64,000 nt of DNA from Paenibacillus phytohabitans (GCF_013141775.1 NZ_WHOB01000020.1:124001-188000), one strand, 5' to 3'. Positions 25,772-34,036 are shown, counted from the first letter of the stretch. A program made the numbers and translations. Notes: generated from the sequence alone by a model not told the origin.

Positions 25772-26169
25772 TTAGCTGAGGGGAAGCTGTTAACATGAAA
25801 TCCTGTACATAGTACAACATTCCCCTTATAATCTTGGTCATAATCCGAAATTGTTGTATAAAAGGCAACAACCCGCCTTCTCCAGGCGGATTAACAGTGG
25901 AATTCTTGTATTCCATACAACAATCTTCCCGAATACACTGGTATATTGATATTCAAGTTGTAGTATGTACAACATTTTTGTTTACACTGTGCAAACCTGA
26001 GGAATTCAGGTTCCGTCAGCAACATTGTACTTACTTCGTTAGTTACAGTTTCAAATGTACTCAAAAAGCTCCCTTCATCCGCCTCAGCGGAAAGGGAGCT
26101 TTTGTGAGTATTGAGGATTCATACACCTGATGGGAAGAACACCAGCTTCAGCGAATGCCACCCTCCCGG
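25772..26169. other. Intergenic region with TACAACA motifs and a bidirectional terminator
   Basis: 398 bases without a credible gene. At least five copies of a TACAACA/TGTTGTA-type motif occur in both orientations (25808-26035). A small CCGCC/GGCGG hairpin lies near 25880, and a strong bidirectional terminator at 26066-26105. A 98-codon plus-strand ORF (25834-26130) runs through the terminator and has no RBS, so it is not called. Confidence 0.7.
26066..26105. terminator. Bidirectional terminator between yitT/ypjC and ypjB
   Basis: AAAAGCTCCCTTT / AAAGGGAGCTTTT stem with an inner CCGC/GCGG stem; T-runs on both strands. It sits between convergent genes. Confidence 0.85.
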
Positions 26170-27075
26170 CTATACAGCCTTCCAATCGCCGTTCTGGCCC
26201 CGGTACTTGCGGTAAGCGGCGTAGGCCAGCACGGTAAGGATGAATGCGCCTGCCAGCAGCCCCCAGGCCCCGTACTGCTGCGGGGCGAGCGGCAGCGACA
26301 AGGCCGGCTCATCGCGCTCTTTGCCGAACATGACCCGGGCTGCATCCTGCCCGTAAGACACAATCTCCAGCAGCCGGGCCCGTTCCAACGGCTGCGCGGA
26401 GGTGGCGATCCCCTGGGCATACGAGATCCAGGAATCGAACGTATTGACAGCCTCGGGCGGCCGGGAGATGATCACCGCAGGCCGGATATTATCGTACCGG
26501 CTCTGCAGTCTGGCCAGAGCGGCCTTCCAGCTCTTCAGATCATTAGCGGCAGCGCCTTGCTCCATATTATTCAGATCCTCGCGGACCAGCTTGTAATACT
26601 GCAGCCACATGGGCTGTCGGGGGTGATTCAGACTGTTCGCGGCGAGCCGGAGCCTGGCTGCGGCAGCTTCCCACCGCTGGGGAGAAGTCTCTACAGCAGC
26701 CACTGCAGACTTCATGTCCATAATCACTGTAGAGAGCGCATGGATTCCCTCTACCGATGTCAACCCTTCGAAGGAAGAGGAGATAAAAATCTGCGAGATT
26801 TCCTCACTCTCCTGCCTAGCCTTGACCACATCACCTTCAAGCACATAAGCATATAGGGCTTCGGCTGCCTGCTCCAGCCGCTGCGCCCCGCTTCTGCCGG
26901 TGAGGGCAGCGGGATCACTGACGGTGAATCCTGTTGCCTCTATGTATGCTTCAGTTCCAGAATTGGCACCAGCCGCCGCCGCTTCCGCTCCGGCCAGAAC
27001 CCTACCTCCATTCATGCCAGCCAGCAGCCAGCACAACACAATCCCTGACAGTATGAACCTTCTCCTGCGCGGCAT
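26170..27075 (-). CDS. ypjB: Sporulation protein YpjB
   Basis: 301 aa. N-terminal signal peptide (residues 1-28, RRRRFILSGIVLCWLLAG), a largely helical extracytoplasmic region and a C-terminal TM helix (about 276-294, WGLLAGAFILTVLAYAAY) followed by basic residues. This is the architecture of the YpjB family, whose absence mildly affects sporulation in B. subtilis; its biochemical role is unknown. ATG at 27075 chosen for GGGAGGG at 7 bases. Neighbours ypjA and qcr match B. subtilis. Confidence 0.82.
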   Translation of the reverse strand: MPRRRRFILSGIVLCWLLAGMNGGRVLAGAEAAAAGANSGTEAYIEATGFTVSDPAALTGRSGAQRLEQAAEALYAYVLEGDVVKARQESEEISQIFISSSFEGLTSVEGIHALSTVIMDMKSAVAAVETSPQRWEAAAARLRLAANSLNHPRQPMWLQYYKLVREDLNNMEQGAAANDLKSWKAALARLQSRYDNIRPAVIISRPPEAVNTFDSWISYAQGIATSAQPLERARLLEIVSYGQDAARVMFGKERDEPALSLPLAPQQYGAWGLLAGAFILTVLAYAAYRKYRGQNGDWKAV

Positions 27076-27130
27076 GAGACATCCCTCCCACCTTAATGTA
27101 TGGCGGAAGGACAAGAGTTAGAACAGCCTG

Positions 27131-27778
27131 TCAGTGCCTCTCAGCAGGTTTGCCCGGAAGTGCAGGACGCCTTGTCCTGCCGCCGAATAACCACGCAGCA
27201 GCTGTGCTGAACAAGGTAAGACCCATGGTGAAATACTGTACGGCACTGATATCATCATCCAGCACTGATGGCAGCCACGGAAATACGCCTTCAGAATAAT
27301 CCACCATATCATTCGCGAAAGTCCATAACAGCGCAACGGGCAGCATTCTGCGGAAGGAGAAGTAGCGGGCATAGATCAGTGCTTCAACCGCCATTCCGGT
27401 ATGAGAAATCATCAGCATCCAGTCTTTCCAGTTGACCGTATCGCCCTGATAACCGCCGGCCACAATCATGCTGACCGCCCAGATGCCGTATTTCACCGAT
27501 GTGACTACGGCCAGCGCCTCGATCAGCTGACGAACCAAGGTTCCCGTAAGCCCCTTCGGCGGGTAGAGCAGCAGCAATAATGCAATTGTAAAGAACAGGC
27601 TGGCCGTAGGACTGTCCGGAACAAAGGGCAAGAGCCAGACAGGATAATTCTCAGCCGTGAACGCCAGCTGATTGCCATACCACATGTATCCGTAAACCGT
27701 ACCCAGAAGATTCACGATGAACAACAGCCAGATGATCCTTCTGTCCCTGAATAATCTGTCAAACCAATGAACCGGCAT
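27131..27778 (-). CDS. ypjA: DUF1405 membrane protein (YpjA)
   Basis: 215 aa, five or six TM helices (IIWLLFIVNLLGTVYGYMWY; SLFFTIALLLLL; SVKYGIWAVSMIVAGG; FTMGLTLFSTAAAWLFGG). The family motifs WYGNQL, SVKYGIWA and HTGMAVEAL are present. Function unknown; conserved next to qcrC in bacilli. RBS GGGAGGAAG. Basic C-terminal tail (GRTRRPALPGKPAERH). Confidence 0.85.
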   Translation of the reverse strand: MPVHWFDRLFRDRRIIWLLFIVNLLGTVYGYMWYGNQLAFTAENYPVWLLPFVPDSPTASLFFTIALLLLLYPPKGLTGTLVRQLIEALAVVTSVKYGIWAVSMIVAGGYQGDTVNWKDWMLMISHTGMAVEALIYARYFSFRRMLPVALLWTFANDMVDYSEGVFPWLPSVLDDDISAVQYFTMGLTLFSTAAAWLFGGRTRRPALPGKPAERH

Positions 27779-27821
27779 ATAGACAACTTCCTCCCGACTG
27801 TTGCAGCTTCAATTCAACAAA

Positions 27822-27860
27822 AGCAAAAACCTGACCGCATGCACGATCAGGTTTGCGTTA
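27822..27860 (-). terminator. Terminator after qcrC
   Basis: On the minus strand AAACCTGA / TCAGGTTT with a 12-base loop, then TTGCTTTTG. It lies directly after the qcrC stop and separates it from ypjA. Confidence 0.75.
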
Positions 27861-27868
27861 ATTTTATT

Positions 27869-28744
27869 TTACTGTTCGCTTTTTTGTTTGGCAAGCCAGC
27901 CGGCCAGATCATCAATATCCTGCTCGGACAGCCCTGCTCCCATAGCGGTCTCGTACATCGGAGGCATTTGTCCTTTGCCTTCTTTAATAATAGTAAGAAT
28001 CGCTGCCTTATCATGCTTATCCCCGACCCCGCGCAGTGAAGGCGGCCCTCCGGTGCCCTTCATATCTACCGCATGGCAGGATACACAGCTGGCTTGCTTA
28101 TAGAGTGCCATCGCCGGATCATCCTTGTCCACAATGGCAATGTCCTTCGTTTGGACGACAGTTGTGGTAGGCAAGCCAGCCGCCCTGTTCTCGGCCGCTT
28201 TCTCCTCACGCTGCACATCCTCCGGAATCTGTCCCGTCTCCGCCATTTCATGCTTGTATTCCGTCCAGGCGGTATTGGTCAGGTACACAATGGCCGCCAG
28301 GGACAGGAACATAAGTGAGGAAGCAATCGGTCTTCGGTAGAACCGGCGCTCACGGCCCGTATCCAGAAAAGGGGCCAGAAGCAGTGATCCAAACGCCACA
28401 CCGGTCACGCCAAGCGTTCCCAGCACGATATAATCTCCCGATGCATAGGGCAGCTTGAGATACTGATAGAGAAACAGAAAGTACCAGTCCGGGATAGGAA
28501 TTACCGTCGCTGTGGCATTCGCGGGAAATCCGAGCGGAGCCGGCTCCGATATCGTCAGAACCAGAATACCCACCAGCACCACTACGCCAACCATCCATTC
28601 CTTAAGCAGAAAGTTAGGTATAAAAGCTTCAGACTTGCCCGGATAGGCCGAATAGTCAGGCGGAGTAATGAACCCGTTGCCCCTGCGGACCCGGGAATCC
28701 CCTACGAATACCACCTTCTCTTTGGAGTCGTCTTTATGCGCCAT
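27869..28744 (-). CDS. qcrC: Menaquinol:cytochrome c reductase, cytochrome b (subunit IV)/c fusion
   Basis: 291 aa. N-terminal part resembles subunit IV of b6f complexes with three TM helices (GVVVLVGILVLTIS; GVTGVAFGSLLLAPFL; IASSLMFLSLAAIVYL); the C-terminal ~90 residues are a c-type cytochrome domain with CVSCH and the axial Met in GQMPPM. This fusion is the Bacillus-type QcrC. The complex moves electrons from menaquinol to cytochrome c and pumps protons. RBS AGGAGGAAC. The gap to qcrB holds a structured repeat element. Confidence 0.96.
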   Translation of the reverse strand: MAHKDDSKEKVVFVGDSRVRRGNGFITPPDYSAYPGKSEAFIPNFLLKEWMVGVVVLVGILVLTISEPAPLGFPANATATVIPIPDWYFLFLYQYLKLPYASGDYIVLGTLGVTGVAFGSLLLAPFLDTGRERRFYRRPIASSLMFLSLAAIVYLTNTAWTEYKHEMAETGQIPEDVQREEKAAENRAAGLPTTTVVQTKDIAIVDKDDPAMALYKQASCVSCHAVDMKGTGGPPSLRGVGDKHDKAAILTIIKEGKGQMPPMYETAMGAGLSEQDIDDLAGWLAKQKSEQ

Positions 28745-28748
28745 GACC

Positions 28749-28845
28749 GTTCCTCCTAAAAGTTTTGTGAGCCTCTGCTTCTCGAACCGCTTCGTACAAA
28801 ACTCGCTTCGGAAGCATACTCTTAAGTTTTGTGAGCCTCAATTAC
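28749..28845 (-). repeat. Structured leader repeat between qcrB and qcrC
   Basis: Flanked by a direct repeat (plus-strand agttttgtgagcctc at 28761-28775 and again at 28826-28840). RNA sense: CAAAACTT, hairpin GCTTCCGAAGC (plus 28805-28815), AGTTTTGT (plus 28796-28803), then ACAAAACT (plus 28761-28768) against the qcrC Shine-Dalgarno. AGTTTTG can pair with either CAAAACT copy but not both. Same family as the elements before rex and trpD. Confidence 0.85.
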
Positions 28846-29513
28846 AATGGGCCGGAAATTCCTTGTCTGCGGATCATAATGAAGTGTCCGACCAGCAGTA
28901 TAAGCAGGACCGCCGGGAGGAAGAATACATGGAGGGCGAAGAAGCGGGTCAGCGTCTCGGCGCCAACAATCGTACCGCCCTGCATCAGTTCCTTCAGCAC
29001 CGGCCCCATAACCGGAACAGAGTTCGCGATCTCCAGGGTAACCTTGGTTGCGAAGTACGCCTTGTTATCCCAAGGGAGCAGGTAGCCGGTTAATCCCAAC
29101 CCCAGCATAACGAAGAAGATCAGCATCCCGACGACCCAGTTCATCTCGCGCGGAGCTTTATAGGAGCCGGTGAAGAACACGCGCATCGTATGAAGAAACA
29201 TCATGACAATAACGAGACTCGCTCCCCAGTGATGCATCCCCCGGACAATTTGGCCGAAGGCGACTTTGGTCTGAAGGTACTCCACACTGGCATAGGCATT
29301 TATGATATCGGGTACATAATACATCGTCAGGAACATGCCTGACAGAATCTGAATGACGGTTATGAAAAAAGTAAGTCCGCCGAAGCAATAGACAAAGGCT
29401 GAGAAGTGATGGGCCGGATTGACATGCTCGGGAACCTCGTGGTCGGCAACATCTCTCCAGATCGGCGTAATATCCAGACGTTCGTCAATCCAGTTATAGA
29501 CATTTTTAAACAT
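28842..29513 (-). CDS. qcrB: Menaquinol:cytochrome c reductase, cytochrome b6 subunit
   Basis: 223 aa, the b6-type length. Four TM helices; paired haem-ligand histidines in GGLTFFITVIQ...(His) and VRGMHHWGASLVIVMMFLHTMRVF, and the Qo-site region. RBS AAGGAGGC before the ATG at 29513; the GTG at 29522 lies inside the RBS and is rejected. A few bases after qcrA, so coupled. Confidence 0.96.
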   Translation of the reverse strand: MFKNVYNWIDERLDITPIWRDVADHEVPEHVNPAHHFSAFVYCFGGLTFFITVIQILSGMFLTMYYVPDIINAYASVEYLQTKVAFGQIVRGMHHWGASLVIVMMFLHTMRVFFTGSYKAPREMNWVVGMLIFFVMLGLGLTGYLLPWDNKAYFATKVTLEIANSVPVMGPVLKELMQGGTIVGAETLTRFFALHVFFLPAVLLILLVGHFIMIRRQGISGPL

Positions 29514-29518
29514 TGGAT

Positions 29519-30073
29519 TCACGCCTCCTTCTTAGCTTCAGTATTTGGAACGATGTCGCCCAGATACACCCAGCCGCCGTCAATCTTGGTGGTGTACTGG
29601 TCAAGCGGCTTCGGGGCTACCGCCAGATTCTTGCCCAGTTTCGTATAACGCGCTCCGTGGCAAGGGCAGTGGTATTCATCCGGAAAAGCCTTATCATTGT
29701 TCCAGCCTACCGTACAGCCAAGGTGCTTGCAGACCGGTGAAAGCGCATAAATTTCTCCGCTCTCATCTTTACGGATCCACGCCGTCAGCATTGCTGTACT
29801 GGCATACCATCCGTCCTGCTGTGGCAGTTCAAAGGTGAACTCCTGGGGCACATCGGTAATCTTGGACGTTTCCGCTACCTTGATAAAGTCTCCTTCGCCT
29901 TTTTTATGTAATATCGGGTCTACGGCAAAACGAATCATCGGCAGAATGGCTCCGGCTCCCATAAAAGCGGTGGCACCGCCTAGTGTATAGGCCAAAAACT
30001 GTCTACGCGATATATCCTTCCGTTGGGGCTGTTCTTGCGGAAGCGGTTCCTGTTCTTCATTAAGGCTGCTCAT
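29519..30073 (-). CDS. qcrA: Menaquinol:cytochrome c reductase, Rieske iron-sulfur subunit
   Basis: 184 aa. Tat-type N-terminus (SRRQFLAYTLGG plus a hydrophobic stretch) acts as membrane anchor; Rieske cluster ligands in CKHLGCTVGW and CPCHGARY. First gene of the qcrABC operon; the ~220-base region before it (30074-30294) is AT-rich and holds its promoter, but no clear operator was found. RBS AAGGGGG. Confidence 0.96.
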   Translation of the reverse strand: MSSLNEEQEPLPQEQPQRKDISRRQFLAYTLGGATAFMGAGAILPMIRFAVDPILHKKGEGDFIKVAETSKITDVPQEFTFELPQQDGWYASTAMLTAWIRKDESGEIYALSPVCKHLGCTVGWNNDKAFPDEYHCPCHGARYTKLGKNLAVAPKPLDQYTTKIDGGWVYLGDIVPNTEAKKEA

Positions 30074-30294
30074 ACTGTGTGTAACCCCCTTTTCAAAATT
30101 TGAGAAGGCACCTGCAGAGTCCGTTCAAAGACAATTCTGGTAATTAATTCGTTTTCAATGAAAAAAATCACATGACATATAAGTTCACCCTAATCATAGC
30201 TTAGGCTCCAAAACCCGTCAAGAATATTGTCTAAATTGTGACAGGCATTTGTGGCTGATTTCAGAATAATTGTTGATTTTTCGTCACATTTAAC

Positions 30295-30720
30295 TCATTT
30301 TACATTTAACCATAATCTCTGGATTTCATCCCGTATACGGGTGCTCACCGGAGTCTCAGAATCCCTCTTCATTTCAGGCTGGCAAAGGAGTAAATCGCTT
30401 TCATAAACCTCTTCTGTTAAAAGCACTTCATTTGCGGATGACACGATTACATACTGGAAACCAATGGATTTGACTTTTTGGCAAAGGACATTAAGTAAAG
30501 CTATACTTTCTGCTCCTGCATACTGTACCGCCGGATACGTCACTACCCGCCCTTGAAAAGGCTTCTCGACTAAATCGAGGAAATCACGCTGACGCTCCAG
30601 CGCTGCAACAGTCTCGGGAGGTGTCTCCGTCCCTTGAAGTCCTGTATACGGAATAACACAGGTATCATAGAACTGTCCGTTGGCTTCCCAAGTCTCACGG
30701 TCAAAATCACTGAATTTCAT
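30295..30720 (-). CDS. ypiF: DUF2487 protein (YpiF)
   Basis: 141 aa, cytoplasmic. Begins MKFSDFDRETWEANGQFYDT, the DUF2487 start, with LQGTETPPE and RVVTYPAVQY in the middle. Unknown function; in B. subtilis ypiF lies between ypiB and qcrA, the same place. RBS AAGGGGG before the ATG at 30720; upstream in-frame start at 30753 lacks one. Confidence 0.85.
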   Translation of the reverse strand: MKFSDFDRETWEANGQFYDTCVIPYTGLQGTETPPETVAALERQRDFLDLVEKPFQGRVVTYPAVQYAGAESIALLNVLCQKVKSIGFQYVIVSSANEVLLTEEVYESDLLLCQPEMKRDSETPVSTRIRDEIQRLWLNVK

Positions 30721-30768
30721 CGGCTGGCCCCCTTCTTGCCGCTCATGCAGCATTTAGAACATCATAAT

Positions 30769-30800
30769 TGTAAAAAAAGAAATGCGCCAGGCGCATTTCC
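30769..30800 (-). terminator. Terminator after the IDEAL-domain gene
   Basis: GAAATGCGCC / GGCGCATTTC perfect stem followed by TTTTTTT on the minus strand, directly at the stop codon of the small gene. Confidence 0.9.
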
Positions 30801-30980
30801 TTATGCCAAACTTTTCAGTTCTTCAGTCAGATTCCGGAAAGCCGCCTCATCTCCGGCAGCCAGCGCCGTGTCAATCTTCCGGTACAAGATGTCGGTACGA
30901 CGCTTTCTTAACGCTTCATCCCAAACCATTTCTGCAGCAAGCCCCAGCATCACTTCATAGGTAGCCTTCATTTTGTCCAT
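30801..30980 (-). CDS. Small IDEAL-domain protein
   Basis: 59 aa. The C-terminal half (DILYRKIDTALAAGDEAAFRNLTEEL) is the IDEAL domain found at the C-terminus of B. subtilis YpiB and ComK-related regulators. Here it stands almost alone, with only ~30 residues before it. ATG at 30980 follows GGAGGTG at 8 bases; the GTG at 30989 overlaps that site. Place between ypiF and the carbonic anhydrase gene fits a shrunken YpiB. Role unknown; perhaps protein binding. Confidence 0.8.
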   Translation of the reverse strand: MDKMKATYEVMLGLAAEMVWDEALRKRRTDILYRKIDTALAAGDEAAFRNLTEELKSLA

Positions 30981-30998
30981 TCGATACACCTCCGCTGT

Positions 30999-31505
30999 TT
31001 AAGAGTTTCCGTATTCCAATGCCTTCTTCACATAGCTTTCACTGGTGCGTGCCATCCTCAGCAGATCCTGTTCGGTCAACTCACGGATCACTTTGGCCGG
31101 GGTGCCTAAGGAGAGCGTGTACGGCGGAATGATTTTGTTTTCGGTTACAATGGAGCCGGCTCCTATTAAAGCATATTCACCAATCTCTGCTCCGTTCAAT
31201 ACAATTGCTCCCATTCCGATTAATGTGCCTTTGCCTATCCGGCAGCCGTGGATAATCGCGGAATGGCCGACCGATATATCATCACCCAGAATTAGCGGTA
31301 CACCCTCAGCCACATGACCCACCGTACCATCTTGGATATTGCAGCGCTCTCCGATTATCACCGGAGCCAAATCTCCTCTAAGCACGGCATTGAACCAGAT
31401 ACTGGATTGTTTCCCCATCCTTACATCGCCAACGAGCTTAGCGCCTTCCGCCACATAGACTGATTCATCAAGCTGCGGTATGTAACTCCCATAAGCAATC
31501 CGCAT
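30999..31505 (-). CDS. Gamma-class carbonic anhydrase-family protein
   Basis: 168 aa left-handed beta-helix with hexapeptide repeats (VGDVRMGKQSSIWFNAVLRGD; GTVGHVAEGVPLILGDDISVGHSAIIHGC; MGAIVLNGAEIGEYALIGAGS). The three zinc-ligand histidines (GHVAEG, VGHSAIIHGC) are present. Like YtoA/YrdA proteins it may have carbonic anhydrase activity or bind small molecules; many of the family are untested. RBS GGGGGAGAG upstream. Confidence 0.85.
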   Translation of the reverse strand: MRIAYGSYIPQLDESVYVAEGAKLVGDVRMGKQSSIWFNAVLRGDLAPVIIGERCNIQDGTVGHVAEGVPLILGDDISVGHSAIIHGCRIGKGTLIGMGAIVLNGAEIGEYALIGAGSIVTENKIIPPYTLSLGTPAKVIRELTEQDLLRMARTSESYVKKALEYGNS

Positions 31506-31516
31506 CTCTCTCCCCC

Positions 31517-32605
31517 TTACTTGAGCAGCAGCTTCGGTACGGCCGCTTCACTTCCCCAGGGCGTCATCATGACCACCGGTCCTTCGGCACCTTCTCCGAG
31601 TCTGATCATACCCAGATGCAGCATCATCCGCAGAATACGCTGTTCGAGTATGGCACCGGCATCATCATAATAGAACGGCTTAATCAGCCAGCCCAGCCCT
31701 TCGGATAATGAAGCCACTGTAACCCATCTGCCTGCACTAAGACTGATCCAATAGACTAGCGACGGCAGGTTTGGAATTGCGCCTTTATACAGTCTTAACC
31801 AAAAGGAGAATAACTGCATCAGCTTTTCCGATTTCCCTTCCTCCAGGAATTGCTCCCCTAAGGCTGTGAGCTTCAGACGGTAGCCCTCCTCCGAGATCCA
31901 GCGGCGGTGGCGGGCATAATCATACAGCAGGGCAAATCTCGGCGGATAATGCTCACAGGCCCTGCCGTAGCCGAATCTCCACCCGCCTTTGCCCAGCAGG
32001 GGCTCAGCAATTTGCAAGGCATTCATCACTCCCTGCTGATTGCGTTTATACAGTGCCCCCTCCTGGCCAAGTTCAGGCTCGTTCTCCTTCACATAGCGCA
32101 GGAAGAGCAGCAGATCGCCCGCCAGCAGATCACCCTCGCCCCGGTACATTGCCGGTTCAGGACTTGGAGTAATCCCTTCCTTCAGGTGCTCCCCCATCCT
32201 GTCGCGGAAGCGGTTCTTCAGATCCAGCGGGACCTGAAACAGATACCTGCTCTGCTGCGATGCACCGGTAAAGAGCCAGCCGCCGTTTTTGAACCTGCTG
32301 ACCATATCGCGGTAGCTGCCGCTTTTACCGGAGGGTGTGTCAAAACATGCCTGCCTTGCGGCGGCAAGAAGATCTTCCAGACTGAAATGGCTGCGCTCAT
32401 CAAATAGCAAAGTGTTCAGGAACCGCAGTTCCTCCGGGGTACAGCCCCGGATATGAGACTCCATAAACTCACGGCTGCCCAAGGTAATGAGAATACTCTG
32501 AATCAAATCATGTTTGGAATTCCGTTTGCACTCACATTCATAGCGTCCCGCAATGGCGGTAAGCTGACCAATGTCTGCGTAAGTGAGCATATCCGCCAGA
32601 TTCAT
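31517..32605 (-). CDS. Conserved protein of unknown function, 362 aa
   Basis: Not recognised. Cytoplasmic, helical, no TM or signal. The first ~60 residues contain a C-x-C pair (ECECKRNSKHDLIQSI) that looks like a small SAP/Rho-N-type helix-extended unit; the middle (EEGYRLKLTALGEQFLEEG) and the C-terminus (ILRMMLHLGMIRLGEG) look like winged-helix units, as in regulatory or helicase-associated proteins. It lies between the carbonic anhydrase and the phosphatase genes and has no counterpart at this place in B. subtilis. Good coding evidence: full-length ORF, same strand, short spacers on both sides. Confidence 0.7.
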   Translation of the reverse strand: MNLADMLTYADIGQLTAIAGRYECECKRNSKHDLIQSILITLGSREFMESHIRGCTPEELRFLNTLLFDERSHFSLEDLLAAARQACFDTPSGKSGSYRDMVSRFKNGGWLFTGASQQSRYLFQVPLDLKNRFRDRMGEHLKEGITPSPEPAMYRGEGDLLAGDLLLFLRYVKENEPELGQEGALYKRNQQGVMNALQIAEPLLGKGGWRFGYGRACEHYPPRFALLYDYARHRRWISEEGYRLKLTALGEQFLEEGKSEKLMQLFSFWLRLYKGAIPNLPSLVYWISLSAGRWVTVASLSEGLGWLIKPFYYDDAGAILEQRILRMMLHLGMIRLGEGAEGPVVMMTPWGSEAAVPKLLLK

Positions 32606-32665
32606 CTTTTATCGCCTCACCGTTTTACTACCATTATGGGAAATACAGCCCTTTTTATTCCTTAT

Positions 32666-32700
32666 TACGCAAAAAAAATAACCCGAAGGGTCGGGTTAAC
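32666..32700 (-). terminator. Terminator at the end of the histidine phosphatase gene
   Basis: AACCCGA / TCGGGTT stem with a tetraloop-like centre, followed by ATTTTTTTT on the minus strand. The TAA stop (32696-32698) is part of the stem. Confidence 0.9.
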
Positions 32701-33283
32701 GCTGATTCTGCAAGATATGACGGGTACAGTTGTACAATAACGGATTCCATTCCTGCTCATTTTTCTCCAAAATCGTCAGGGAGAGGTTGCCGAGCCGTTC
32801 CGAATACTTGTCTTTGTATAGCGCGGTATACAGCTGTGCAAGAAACCCTCCATGGGAGATGACCAGTACATTCTGATCCGGATAACGGGCTGAGAGATCC
32901 TCAAGAAAAGCAAGCCCGCGGACCTGAAGCGCCGCATCGCTCTCCTGCCCCAGTGTTAACTGATTCCAGTCCTTGCCCCATTTAGCTTCGCGGGCTGCAG
33001 CCGTCATGCCTTCTACTTGGCCATAAGCGCGCTCGCGGATTCGATGATCCGGTTCCAGTAAAGGAATTCCCAGCTTGGCGGCAACGATCTTTCCTGTCTC
33101 AGCTGCGCGGGAAAGACTGCTCGTAATGCAATAGTCCCAGTGGTAAGGCTCCTGCAGAAGCCGGTCACCCAGCATCTCAGCCTGCCTGCGGCCTTCGTCG
33201 TTAAGCGGAATGTCACTTTGTCCCTGAATCTTACCTTCCGCGTTCCAATCCGTCAGCCCGTGGCGTATTAAGCCGATCAGCAT
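32696..33283 (-). CDS. Histidine phosphatase family protein
   Basis: 195 aa. Phosphohistidine motif LIRHGLTDWN (RHG) near the N-terminus, the second Arg in SSLSRAAETGKIVA, the catalytic acid in RERAYGQVEG, and the second His in VISHGGFLAQL. Family members include phosphoglycerate mutase-like phosphatases (PhoE), cobalamin/alpha-ribazole phosphatases and adenosylcobalamin phosphatases; the substrate cannot be told. RBS AAAGGTGAT. Confidence 0.88.
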   Translation of the reverse strand: MLIGLIRHGLTDWNAEGKIQGQSDIPLNDEGRRQAEMLGDRLLQEPYHWDYCITSSLSRAAETGKIVAAKLGIPLLEPDHRIRERAYGQVEGMTAAAREAKWGKDWNQLTLGQESDAALQVRGLAFLEDLSARYPDQNVLVISHGGFLAQLYTALYKDKYSERLGNLSLTILEKNEQEWNPLLYNCTRHILQNQR

Positions 33284-33406
33284 TGCCTATCACCTTTCCC
33301 TTCCATTTATGTTTGCTTAATAATGTAACACGAATGAAAACAAATGTCTTCTTTTTTAACAAAATTACAGGTCTATTCCTCACTTGAAGCTCATATCCGG
33401 ATACGA

Positions 33407-33443
33407 AAAAGCCCTCTTCACTATATAAGTAAAGGGGCTTTCA
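33407..33443 (-). terminator. Terminator after the anti-sigma gene
   Basis: AAAGCCCC...GGGCTTT stem with a wide AT-rich loop, then TTTTTC on the minus strand, overlapping the stop region at 33441. Confidence 0.75.
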
Positions 33444-34031
33444 TTGTCTACGGTAACGGTTCAGGCGTACCAGCAGGAATATAGACAACCCGACGCCAAG
33501 CGTCGACAACACCATCCAGTATTGCGGGTGGGAAGGGCCCATATTGGCTACAAGCGGTTCAATAATACCGCCCTCTGACTCGACCGGATAAGAAGATGAC
33601 CAATCCAGTGTCAGTCCTGCCACACCTGTTTCTACAATCCCGCTCTGGGCCGCAGTAGTATTCGAGGGTGTTTTGAACATGGTGAAATATAAAAAGCTGG
33701 AGATGAACACAGCCAGAAAACAGGCGATCCACAGGCTCAGACGGCGGCGGAAAACAGCGGAGCTGCCCGCAGATTTACCGTCCCCGGGCATAAGCCAGGG
33801 GCTTTCCAGATAGATCCGCTCCATAACCTTAAGGTTAATCGCTTCTGCGCGTTCATCACTGACTTCAAACCTTGAGTCCTGCATAAGCTCACTTGTCTCC
33901 TGCCACAACGCCCATTCGGCACTGCAATAGGAACAAGTCGCGATATGCTTCTCCAGTCTAATCCGTCTGGGATCCGTGGGGGGAGCGTCCCACAAGAGCG
34001 GAATGGAATCCTGCGCTTCCCTGCAATTCAT
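33441..34031 (-). CDS. Anti-sigma factor, zinc-finger membrane type
   Basis: 196 aa. The N-terminal zinc-binding anti-sigma domain has C3 and the HIATCSYC (H-x3-C-x2-C) motif; a central TM helix (about 95-115, LWIACFLAVFISSFLYF) and a C-terminal TM helix (about 170-188) bracket an outside loop of ~55 residues. It begins 6 bases after the sigma gene and should hold that sigma factor at the membrane until a signal arrives. RBS GAGGGTG. Confidence 0.85.
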   Translation of the reverse strand: MNCREAQDSIPLLWDAPPTDPRRIRLEKHIATCSYCSAEWALWQETSELMQDSRFEVSDERAEAINLKVMERIYLESPWLMPGDGKSAGSSAVFRRRLSLWIACFLAVFISSFLYFTMFKTPSNTTAAQSGIVETGVAGLTLDWSSSYPVESEGGIIEPLVANMGPSHPQYWMVLSTLGVGLSIFLLVRLNRYRRQ

Positions 34032-34036
34032 TGGCC

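Noticed and set aside
25834..26130. 98-codon plus-strand ORF between yitT and ypjB
   Set aside because: Crosses a strong bidirectional terminator, no RBS, no recognisable protein features.
30074..30294. Possible Rex or CcpA operator before qcrA
   Set aside because: TTGTGA and TGAAAACG half-sites are visible, but the second halves do not match; not enough for a call.
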